A DNA stretch of 19,899 nt from positions 1 through 19,899 of the forward strand of contig CAJLTZ010000044.1 of the NCBI GenBank assembly GCA_905209725.1. Direction: 5' to 3'. Below, in pieces: positions 6,624-13,648 of the stretch. Origin of the DNA: an uncultured Muribaculaceae bacterium (lineage in GTDB: Bacteria; Bacteroidota; Bacteroidia; Bacteroidales; Muribaculaceae). How positions within the stretch are numbered: position 1 is the stretch's first letter; each line of letters opens with the position of its first letter. A program made the translations under genes and the position numbers. The notes below the pieces were generated by a model. The model was not told the DNA's origin, ran no database searches, and worked only from the letters and a program-made list of their open reading frames with translations.

Positions 6624-7901
6624 ATGAAGAAATATTTACTGACACTTGCGGCGATCATGCTGGCAACCACAGCATTGGCAATGCCGCGCGGCATTGTGAG
6701 GCTTGACGCTCAGACCGTAAAAAAAATTGCTCCTGAAAAGGCAGATGCCCAGACCTGGAAAAATATCGGCGAAGGCCAATTTTCAGATTTTGTGCTCTCC
6801 AATCTATTTAAGCAGTACGTTAACGATCCAGTTGACGTGCAATATCAGGAAAGCGAGCAGACTCCCGGGCTCTACCGCATAATAAATCCATGGAAAGAGG
6901 CGAAAGGTGATAAGTTTGACGAAAGCCTCAACTATCTCATCATCGATGCCACCGACCCTGATTATGTGATGATACCTGAACAGCGCGCTCCCATAGACGA
7001 TCCTGTGGAGGGGGAGATATGGTATTGTTCCTACACCTATTTCATGTATGTCGTAAAAGGTATCGACAAGGAAGTGTTCATTAATGTCGACAATGAAAAT
7101 GCCAAATTGTATGAAAACTATAAAAGGAGGGTGCCTGTCTTGAAGGATGGTGTAATCAATTTCAGCAGCAACAGTGTTGCCGTGAAATATCCCTATTACA
7201 CCGGCACGGAATTTGACCCTGAAGACTGGACGTATTCCAATATGGAATCCGACGGATATGTCAAACTTCCGGGAGCAACTTCCGATGCAGGCGAATGGAA
7301 ATCCATAGGCAAGGGATTGTTTAAGGATGGATTCGTTGAAACTTTGTTTGATGAGAACTATGTACCTGTGGAGACTGAAGTTGAGATTATGAAGAATATC
7401 AAAACGGAAGGAGTCTACAAGGTGGTGAAGGCTTTCGGTCATAGCGCGGAGACCGGCCGTGACATGGTGGTTGATGCCAGTGATCCCGGCTTTGTGCGGG
7501 TAAGGCATCAAAACACAGGAGTCAAAACAGACCGAGGCTGGCTCTATATCATGAGTGCTTCATGCAACGGTACGTTTGCCAACTACGATGAAATGGTGGC
7601 TCTGATGCCGGATTATGAAGATCGCAATATCACCATGACGGACAATAAGATTCTCTTCCCCGTTAATTCGATGTTTCTTAAATTCCCCGACGAAGATGAA
7701 GTATATGTCTATACCAATCCCAACGCGAAGGAAAGTTATATAATCCTGCCTTCTACAGAAGGTGTGGACTACATCACATCCGATCAGGATATGCCGGAAA
7801 TTTATTACAACCTTCAGGGAATGCGCGTCTCTAATCCTGAGTCCGGCCAGATTGTGGTGGTTCGGAAAGGATTGAAAACATATAAGGAAATTATTCGCTA
7901 A
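6624..7901 (+). CDS. Secreted protein with internally duplicated domain, function unknown
   Basis: This is a 425-residue exported protein that I cannot assign to a characterised family. Residues 1-19 are a clear signal peptide (MKKYLLTLAAIMLATTALA). Two divergent copies of one domain follow, about 44-217 and 224-376. Matching landmarks are TWKNIGEGQFSDF/EWKSIGKGLFKDG, YLIIDATDPDYV/MVVDASDPGFV, INFSSNSVAVKYP/ILFPVNSMFLKFP, and GYVKLPG/SYIILPS. The C-terminal 36 residues (YYNLQGMRVSNPESGQIVVV...) are the tail motif found at the end of many Bacteroidales secreted proteins, probably a sorting or surface-presentation signal. The protein is acidic and beta-rich. It precedes the IdeS-like protease by 43 bp and shares its promoter, so a linked role such as binding the same host target or modulating the protease is possible. 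That link is inference. Confidence 0.85.
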   Translation: MKKYLLTLAAIMLATTALAMPRGIVRLDAQTVKKIAPEKADAQTWKNIGEGQFSDFVLSNLFKQYVNDPVDVQYQESEQTPGLYRIINPWKEAKGDKFDESLNYLIIDATDPDYVMIPEQRAPIDDPVEGEIWYCSYTYFMYVVKGIDKEVFINVDNENAKLYENYKRRVPVLKDGVINFSSNSVAVKYPYYTGTEFDPEDWTYSNMESDGYVKLPGATSDAGEWKSIGKGLFKDGFVETLFDENYVPVETEVEIMKNIKTEGVYKVVKAFGHSAETGRDMVVDASDPGFVRVRHQNTGVKTDRGWLYIMSASCNGTFANYDEMVALMPDYEDRNITMTDNKILFPVNSMFLKFPDEDEVYVYTNPNAKESYIILPSTEGVDYITSDQDMPEIYYNLQGMRVSNPESGQIVVVRKGLKTYKEIIR

Positions 7902-7944
7902 TCTTAGTTATCCGGTTTCGGTTTGGCTGATTAAAAAAACATAA

Positions 7945-9486
7945 ATGAAAAAGAAATTCATATACACGCTTCTTCTGGCCGTCCCAATGGCGATGGTTGC
8001 AGATAATTATAACATGCTTATCCATAAGAAAAGCGGCGAAGTGATTACAATGCCGGTCGATGAAGTAGAAAAGATCGACTTCGAGCAGATTGTGCCGGAA
8101 GGGCAGCTCGCCACTCCGGTGGTAAGTTACGAGATCCTATCCGAGACATCGGTCAAGGTGAGTTGGAAACCGGTGGCAGGCGCCGGTAGATATTTCTGGC
8201 GTTTTGACTCAGGAACGACAAGCACTACGGATGAAACATCTTATACTTTCAAAAATCTGGCTCTCGGCTCACACAAATTCTCTGTGCAGGCAAAAGCTGC
8301 TTCAGGAAGCTCAAACACAGACTCGGAATTCGCCACCATTGAGTTTGTGTTAAGGAGCGACACGCAGGATATGCGCATCTTCATCCAGAATTTCGGACAT
8401 GACTCTGCACGGGTGCTATTCCATCCCGGCAAGGCTGAATATTACAAGGTCGCTTTATTCCCCGCGTCTTCCGATGTAACTGATGCTGAAATCATCAGCC
8501 GTTTCAGCAACTTGTCTGGTGAAGAGATACTGACAGTGACTCAGAAGACGGAGAAGGTTTTTTCAGGTCTTAAAGAGTCTACAGAATATGTTGTTGCCGC
8601 GATGCCCTGCGACAAGTCTGATGTGGTGTACCGGCGGAGTTTCATAACCGAGGCCAAACCAGAAGTTGGCGCCACACTGCAGATATTCCCTCCCGGAGTA
8701 AGCAAGACTGCCGGATTTGTCGATGTCGACAAGGTAGGCGACACCGAATACGGTTCCGACCGTGAACTTTGCTGGGCATGTGAGGCTGCCGGAATGGTGC
8801 AATGGTGGATTAACCAATATAAGGCTTCCACTGGCAAAGACTATCCCTTTAAGGTAGCGTATCCGCAGGAGAGCAGATATTATGCCACCCCGGTGATGGA
8901 TGTTATTTCGCAAGCCTATACGCATCAGGCAGGTGACCTTCCGGGCACAATTAAATGGTTCTTCTGTGGTGTGGAGCACCCCGAGTCACAATTCTGCAAC
9001 GATCTTCCAAAATTCAATCTCGACTACGAGAACGTAAAGGGTGGCTTCATGGGATTAACCGAAAACGAAATGGATCTCTTCGGAGAATATGCATCTGTGG
9101 TTGATATTTTTGCAGGAATGAATTCTGAGCAGATGAAGGCTACTTTCTGCGAAAAGATGCTTGGATGGCTGCGATATGGACCTGTATATGTGTGCCTTGC
9201 CGGCAATCACGCCCTCAGCGCATGGGGAGCCGAGTACACCATTCAGGCAAACGGCCAGAAAGTTATTACAAAGCTTTATATCAGTGAAAATGACCTCAGA
9301 AGCGGTAACGAAATAAACGCTATTCAGGATGCACCCGTAAGTTACACTGATTTCTCTGGTAAGACGAATTATCCTTACATTAAATTCCCAACCATCCACG
9401 ACGGCGGTTCGGAATCATCAGGCATGTTAGGAGTCTTTTATGCCCTGAGATCGTGGGAAAGCGTAATGGGCAGCACTGAAAGATAA
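7945..9486 (+). CDS. Secreted IdeS/Mac-like (C66-type) cysteine protease with two FnIII/Ig-like domains
   Basis: This is a 513-residue exported protein. The signal peptide covers residues 1-19 (AMVA-DNY). Residues 23-47 carry the short MLIHKKSGEVITMPVDEVEKI-type segment common at the mature N-terminus of Bacteroidales surface proteins. An FnIII domain spans about 55-136, a second Ig/FnIII-like domain about 140-240, and a papain-like domain 243-513. The last matches IdeS/Mac immunoglobulin-degrading enzymes. Cys276 lies in ELCWACEAAGMVQWW, and His422 in GNHALSAWGAEY. The strand LYISEND follows with Asp450; the IdeS counterpart reads YVTDSD, so the first acidic position here is Glu448. All three triad-type residues are therefore available. 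There is no membrane anchor or YNLQG tail on this protein. It is the second gene of a unit with the duplicated-domain protein at 6624 and ends at a strong terminator. Cleavage of immunoglobulin is a family-based prediction; the actual substrate is unknown. Confidence 0.85.
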   Translation: MKKKFIYTLLLAVPMAMVADNYNMLIHKKSGEVITMPVDEVEKIDFEQIVPEGQLATPVVSYEILSETSVKVSWKPVAGAGRYFWRFDSGTTSTTDETSYTFKNLALGSHKFSVQAKAASGSSNTDSEFATIEFVLRSDTQDMRIFIQNFGHDSARVLFHPGKAEYYKVALFPASSDVTDAEIISRFSNLSGEEILTVTQKTEKVFSGLKESTEYVVAAMPCDKSDVVYRRSFITEAKPEVGATLQIFPPGVSKTAGFVDVDKVGDTEYGSDRELCWACEAAGMVQWWINQYKASTGKDYPFKVAYPQESRYYATPVMDVISQAYTHQAGDLPGTIKWFFCGVEHPESQFCNDLPKFNLDYENVKGGFMGLTENEMDLFGEYASVVDIFAGMNSEQMKATFCEKMLGWLRYGPVYVCLAGNHALSAWGAEYTIQANGQKVITKLYISENDLRSGNEINAIQDAPVSYTDFSGKTNYPYIKFPTIHDGGSESSGMLGVFYALRSWESVMGSTER

Positions 9487-9514
9487 TTTGAGATATCCCA
9501 AATATCATAAATTT

Positions 9515-9551
9515 AAAAAATCAGCCCTCGATTTCCAGGGGCTGATTTTTT
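9515..9551. terminator. Bidirectional intrinsic terminator
   Basis: AAAAAATCAGCCC (9515-9527) pairs perfectly with GGGCTGATTTTTT (9539-9551) across an 11-base loop. The A-run/T-run arrangement allows termination on both strands. It lies between the convergent protease gene (+) and lipoprotein gene (-). Confidence 0.92.
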
Positions 9552-9575
9552 ATTTCAATTATCAGTAAGAAAGTG

Positions 9576-10181
9576 TTATTTTCGTATGAAGCGAATCTCC
9601 TCCTTTGGATCCTGCACTTTAATTTTCAGCATCTTCTGGTCCTTTGATACATCCACATCTTCGATAGTGGAGAAATGTAGCAGGTCGCGGCGGAAAGCCT
9701 CCTGGGCATCCATCGTCCACACCTCGCGTTTGGCTTGAGCCTGACGCATGGCTATGGAATCGGACGGAGTCACATGAATGCTTGCCGGGTCAATGTTGAC
9801 AGAGAATGCGTCATAGTTGAATTGAAGCAGAATCTCATCAGAGTCATCCACATCATAGGTCCATGAACCCCGGCATGAGGCTTTGACGATGAAAGATGCT
9901 TTGTATTTACCAGTGGGCAGGGAGTCTGTGGCTAGCGGACAGGTTACCTGGTATCGGTTGCTGACTGTCACAGGGCCGCCGGTATATTCCTGATTTGTGG
10001 CAAACTGAATGGATATTGTCGTCAGTGCAGAAGTGGCGTCATGGAAATAGCATGTCATGTCGACGGGCTTGACACTCTCCCAGATGCCGCTGAATGCGGG
10101 TTCCTTTGCAGAGCATGCAGCCATTACAAGCATGGCGCCCACAGTTCCGGAGGCGAGCAGTGATTTATAGATTGTCTTCAT
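9576..10181 (-). CDS. Putative lipoprotein, function unknown
   Basis: This is a 201-residue predicted lipoprotein. The N-terminus is a type II signal peptide with lipobox MAAC and acylated Cys23, followed by SAKEP. The mature part looks beta-rich (for example SIQFATNQEY, KYKASFIVKASC, EILLQFNYDAFSVNI) up to about residue 135. A charged, probably helical segment (AMRQAQAKREVWTMDAQEAF) and a short final beta pair follow. I do not recognise the family. Its start lies 24 bp after the fluC stop on the same strand, so it is probably the last gene of that transcription unit. It ends at the shared terminator at 9515-9551. Envelope location is well supported; no function can be given. Confidence 0.82.
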   Translation of the reverse strand: MKTIYKSLLASGTVGAMLVMAACSAKEPAFSGIWESVKPVDMTCYFHDATSALTTISIQFATNQEYTGGPVTVSNRYQVTCPLATDSLPTGKYKASFIVKASCRGSWTYDVDDSDEILLQFNYDAFSVNIDPASIHVTPSDSIAMRQAQAKREVWTMDAQEAFRRDLLHFSTIEDVDVSKDQKMLKIKVQDPKEEIRFIRK

Positions 10182-10205
10182 AATTTCAGAATTGGCGTAT
10201 GTGGA

Positions 10206-10577
10206 TTAGCGGATAATTGCGCGTCCGGCCCAGACGAGGAGGATTCCGAAGATAACGCTGCATGCCAGATAGAGCGCGAAAGTGCCCCAGTCGCCCTTCG
10301 AACCGAGCACCCACATGTCGTCGGCAAAAGAGGAGAAGGTGGTGAAGCCGCCGCAGAAACCCGTTATGAGCAGCACGTTCTCGCCCGGGGTCATTACATG
10401 CGCTTTCTCAAGGAGGCCGAAGAAAAGGCCGATCAGGAAGCATCCGATAAGGTTCACGATGAATGTGCCCAAAGGATAGGGGCCATGGAAGATAGCCGAA
10501 CACCATTTCCCTACTAAAAAGCGGCCGCAAGTGCCGACAAAACCGCCGGCACCGGCGATAAGCATTGCCTTGATCAT
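10206..10577 (-). CDS. fluC: Fluoride channel FluC/CrcB
   Basis: This 123-residue protein has four membrane helices and has the normal length for FluC (CrcB). The family is a dual-topology dimeric channel that lets toxic fluoride leave the cell. Family landmarks are present: the N-terminal GAGGFVGTCGRF with Arg19, Asn42 in GTFIVNLIGCFLIG, and the pore segment GGFTTFSSF (76-84) with its phenylalanine and Thr/Ser residues. A single full-length gene implies a homodimer. It follows trkH after 97 bp and precedes the lipoprotein gene by 24 bp. I looked for a fluoride riboswitch in the leader and did not recognise one. The leader instead holds a 12-bp perfect palindrome (10610-10621). Confidence 0.95.
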   Translation of the reverse strand: MIKAMLIAGAGGFVGTCGRFLVGKWCSAIFHGPYPLGTFIVNLIGCFLIGLFFGLLEKAHVMTPGENVLLITGFCGGFTTFSSFADDMWVLGSKGDWGTFALYLACSVIFGILLVWAGRAIIR

Positions 10578-10609
10578 AGTCTTTTAAGTTTAGTTTTTGA
10601 TGCACCCGA

Positions 10610-10621
10610 AGTTCGCGAACT
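10610..10621. promoter_or_regulatory. Perfect palindrome in the fluC leader
   Basis: AGTTCGCGAACT is a perfect 12-bp palindrome, extended by CG/CG on either side past one mismatch (CGA...CCG). It lies 33 bp upstream of the fluC start and downstream of the trkH stop. It could be an operator, or a small RNA hairpin between the two genes. No T-run follows on the minus strand, so it does not look like a terminator. Confidence 0.4.
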
Positions 10622-10674
10622 CCGATGGGATTTATAAAACTAACAAGCCTTAGGAATGATTAGTTCAGTATCGG

Positions 10675-12141
10675 TCACTTTTGCCAGAAGATGGGGAGGA
10701 TCATCACAAGCACGCTGAAGAGTTCCAGGCGCCCTATAAGCATCATCGCCGACATCAGCCATTTCACGGCATCGGGCAGCAGTCCGAAACCGCCGGCCGC
10801 GCCGGTGAGCCCGAAGCCCAGGCCGTTGTTGCCAATGCATGAGATTGATGTGAAGAAGGAGTCTTCGATGGAGACCCCGAATGCGCTTGTGGCCAATGCA
10901 CCTGCCACGATTAGAAGTACATAAATAGTCACAAAGGCTGTGATGCGGGTAAGGTCGAAGTGAGGAATCACATTGCCGTTGACGCGCACCACAAAGATGC
11001 GTTTCGGATAGAGCGCAAGTTTGATGGCGTTGCCGAGGTTCTTGCGCAGCGCAACCATACGGTCGATTTTCAGTGCTCCGGTGGTCGAGCCCGCGCACGC
11101 GCCCACGATCATGAGCAGCATCGTGAGCAGCATGGCAAAAGGACCCCAGGAGGCATAGTCGCTCAGCGAATAGCCGGTGGAGGTGACGGATGAAACCACA
11201 TGGAATATCGGCACAAGCAGCGCGTCGCCGAAGGAATGGATACGGTCTTCAAGAACGAGTGTGATTAAAAGTGCGAGATAGGAAAGACCGACAATCAGAA
11301 GGTATGCGCGGAACACGTCATTGCGCCAGAGTTGTCGCCATCTGCCACGCATCAATCCATATAGCAGGCTGAAGTTTACCCCTCCGATAAACATGAAGAT
11401 AGTCAGCACCCAGCCCGGATAGGCGGAATGCCAGAAGGCGATGCTATTGTTTTTGGTAGAGAAGCCGCCTGTGGAAATGCCGCTGAGCGAATGGCATAGG
11501 GCGTCGAAGAAATTCATGGGACCTGCCCAGAGAAGAAGGGTGAGCAGAATGGTGAGAATGATGTAGACGCTCCAGAGCGATATAGCCGTCTGGCGAATGC
11601 GGGGATGGATCTTGTTGTGTGTGATTCCGGTGGTCTCGGAATTGTAGATGGGTATTCCTCCCTTCTCATTGAGAGTTGGGAGCATCGCTAACATGAAGAG
11701 CAGTATGCCGAGGCCGCCGAGCCATTGGGTCATGGAGCGCCACAGCAGGAGGCCGGGCGATAGCACTTCCACGTCGGCTATGGTGGTGGCGCCGGTGGTG
11801 GTGAATCCGGAGATTGTCTCGAAGAAGGCATCGCTCACCGATAGGGGATGGGCGCCGAAAATGAAAGGGAGCATGCCGAAGAGGGAGCAGGCCACCCAGG
11901 CCAGGCTTACGAGCATGAATCCCTCCCTTCGCCGGATGCGGGGACGCGATCTGCGCTGACACATCCGCAGCAGCAGGCCTGTGGCCAGTGCGCCTCCGAT
12001 GGCTATCAGAAAACCTGCGAGGTCGCTGTGGTCGCCGAAGATCTCAAACGTAAGAGGAATTAGCAGCAATGCCGATTCTGCAATCAGCAGCCGTCCCAAT
12101 ATGCTGAACACCGACCGATATGATATACCAGAGCCTTTCAT
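10675..12141 (-). CDS. trkH: Potassium uptake channel subunit TrkH
   Basis: This 488-residue polytopic membrane protein is of the TrkH/KtrB superfamily, which forms the K+ pathway through the inner membrane. The four pore-loop selectivity segments can be read in order: SGFTTTGATT (111-120), SGISTGGFST (220-229), SSVTSTGYS (317-325) and SCIGNNGLGFG (434-444). The family glycine of each filter is present. The segment VGACAGSTTGALKIDR (346-361) is the conserved intramembrane region before the last helices. The length is typical. Its ATG overlaps the trkA stop by 4 bp (ATGA), so the two are translationally coupled and form one K+ uptake system. Confidence 0.96.
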   Translation of the reverse strand: MKGSGISYRSVFSILGRLLIAESALLLIPLTFEIFGDHSDLAGFLIAIGGALATGLLLRMCQRRSRPRIRRREGFMLVSLAWVACSLFGMLPFIFGAHPLSVSDAFFETISGFTTTGATTIADVEVLSPGLLLWRSMTQWLGGLGILLFMLAMLPTLNEKGGIPIYNSETTGITHNKIHPRIRQTAISLWSVYIILTILLTLLLWAGPMNFFDALCHSLSGISTGGFSTKNNSIAFWHSAYPGWVLTIFMFIGGVNFSLLYGLMRGRWRQLWRNDVFRAYLLIVGLSYLALLITLVLEDRIHSFGDALLVPIFHVVSSVTSTGYSLSDYASWGPFAMLLTMLLMIVGACAGSTTGALKIDRMVALRKNLGNAIKLALYPKRIFVVRVNGNVIPHFDLTRITAFVTIYVLLIVAGALATSAFGVSIEDSFFTSISCIGNNGLGFGLTGAAGGFGLLPDAVKWLMSAMMLIGRLELFSVLVMILPIFWQK

Positions 12142-13472
12142 CTGAACAGTCTTTTCACTTTTAGGAGGTTGCCGGGCCGGAACACCACCAATACAAGGTC
12201 GCCGGGCAGGATCTGTGTGTCGCCGGAAATCAGATGTCCCTCACCATTGCGGATAAGGCCGCCCAAGGTAAGTTCCTTGGGAAGATGGAGGTCTTTCACG
12301 GGGGACTGCGTGACCTTGGAGTTTTCTCCGGCCTCGATTTCGGCGATTTCCGCGTCCTCGAGCGCCATGAGTTCGCTCACGCGCACGTCGTTGCCCAGGA
12401 TGTCGCGCAGCACATGGGCTGATGTCAGGAGTTTCTTATTGACAATCTTGTCGATGCGGAGTTGCTCGGCATCAGCGAGATAGCGCAGGTCCTCGATTTC
12501 TGCCACGGTGGTGTGGACACCGTTGCGACGTGCCACCATGCAGTCCACGATATTCTGCTCGTCGCCCGCATTGAGGGCGATGAATAGGTCGGTTGACTGG
12601 AGGCCTTCGTCGCGGAGGGTGCTGAAATCGTGGCTGTCGGTGTTGACGGCTGTGATTGAGGGGTGACGTTCGGCGAGTTGGCGGCAACGTTTGCGGTTGG
12701 GCTCCACCACTGTGACATGATACCTGCCGGAGAGTTCCCGGCAGAGAAACTCCGTGATAAGGCCTCCGCCGATAATCATTATGTTGCTGGTTTTCTCTCT
12801 TTGCGGGGCTGCGATGCGCCGCACATACTCCTCATCATCAGGACTGAATGTCACATATGCGAGGTCGCCGACGCGGAGCACGTTGTCACCGCGCGGGATA
12901 ATCAGTTCGTTGCCGCTGCGGATAGCCGCCACATGCACTCGCTGGCCGTCGACGTGGATGTCGCGCAGGGCCTTGCCGCAGGCCGGCGAATGCTCCGTGA
13001 TGCGCATTCCGGCGAGGACGAGGCGGCCACGGTTGAGTTCGAACCAGTTTACCGCCCAACTGCGACGTATGAGATTGCAAATTTCCCGGCATGCCAGCAT
13101 TTCAGGCAGGATGAGGGAGTCAACGCCTGCATGGCGGAAAGTGTCGGCGATATCATGATGCATGAAATCGGGATTGCACACGCGGGCCACGCAGCGAGCC
13201 GCCCCGAGGCGACGGGCCATCTCGCAGGAGATAAGGTTGACAGTCTCATCGGGAGTAACCGCGATGAAAAGTTCCGCCTCATCGGCGCCGGCAGCGCGCA
13301 GGTCGGCGAGGCTGAGCACGCTGCCCGGCGACACCATGATGTTATAACTTGTGTCGAGGCTTTCGAGGCGACTGCGGTCGTCGCTGATGAGCACCACGTC
13401 CTGGTCCTCATGCGAAAGCATCTTCGCCAGATGCGTCCCCGTGTCCCCGCTCCCCGCTATCAGAATTTTCAT
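12138..13472 (-). CDS. trkA: Trk system regulatory subunit TrkA
   Basis: This 444-residue cytoplasmic protein has two tandem RCK units, the standard TrkA architecture. It forms the nucleotide-sensing gating ring under TrkH. The first Rossmann fold starts MKILIAGSGDTGTHLAKML, with the GxGxxG loop at 7-12 and the acidic end of strand 2 at SDD (30-32). The first RCK-C domain covers about 145-222 (IIPRGDNVLRVGDLAYV). The second Rossmann fold begins at about 229 (NIMIIGGGLITEFL), and a second RCK-C domain closes the protein (SGDTQILPGDLVLVVF). It is the promoter-proximal gene of the operon and overlaps trkH by 4 bp. It diverges from the OPT transporter gene across 176 bp. Confidence 0.96.
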   Translation of the reverse strand: MKILIAGSGDTGTHLAKMLSHEDQDVVLISDDRSRLESLDTSYNIMVSPGSVLSLADLRAAGADEAELFIAVTPDETVNLISCEMARRLGAARCVARVCNPDFMHHDIADTFRHAGVDSLILPEMLACREICNLIRRSWAVNWFELNRGRLVLAGMRITEHSPACGKALRDIHVDGQRVHVAAIRSGNELIIPRGDNVLRVGDLAYVTFSPDDEEYVRRIAAPQREKTSNIMIIGGGLITEFLCRELSGRYHVTVVEPNRKRCRQLAERHPSITAVNTDSHDFSTLRDEGLQSTDLFIALNAGDEQNIVDCMVARRNGVHTTVAEIEDLRYLADAEQLRIDKIVNKKLLTSAHVLRDILGNDVRVSELMALEDAEIAEIEAGENSKVTQSPVKDLHLPKELTLGGLIRNGEGHLISGDTQILPGDLVLVVFRPGNLLKVKRLFR

Positions 13473-13492
13473 AGTAGCATTATAAATCGACG

Positions 13493-13500
13493 CAAATTTA
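13493..13500 (-). promoter_or_regulatory. Probable -7 box for trkA-trkH
   Basis: On the minus strand TAAATTTG (13500 to 13493) matches the TAnnTTTG -7 box and lies 20 bp before the trkA ATG. I do not see a convincing TTTG -33 box at the right distance. The site is interleaved with the divergent promoter at 13511-13541. Confidence 0.5.
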
Positions 13501-13510
13501 ATAAATTTTA

Positions 13511-13541
13511 TTGAATGGTTGGGGGATTTTTAGTAACTTTG
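13511..13541 (+). promoter_or_regulatory. Promoter of the OPT transporter gene
   Basis: TTG at 13511-13513 (TTATTG) and TAACTTTG at 13534-13541 are separated by 20 bp. The leader to the ATG at 13649 is about 100 nt, longer than elsewhere in the window. It includes a five-codon frame (13556-13573) of uncertain meaning. Confidence 0.7.
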
Positions 13542-13648
13542 CCCATTGAGCAAACATGAAAACTCAACAATAACACCGCGAAAGCTGCCGAAAAACTCAT
13601 CAGTGACAGCTCACATTGACCGAATAATCAAAACAATAACTATACATC

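Noticed and set aside
10578..10640. Fluoride riboswitch upstream of fluC
   Set aside because: The conserved pseudoknot sequence pattern is not apparent; only a simple palindrome is seen.
12663..13514. 283-codon plus-strand open frame opposite trkA
   Set aside because: It is fully antisense to a canonical TrkA with both RCK units and has no plausible promoter or protein character of its own.
13556..13573. Five-codon frame (MKTQQ) in the OPT leader as a regulatory leader peptide
   Set aside because: It is too short to distinguish from chance, and no paired attenuator stems are visible nearby.
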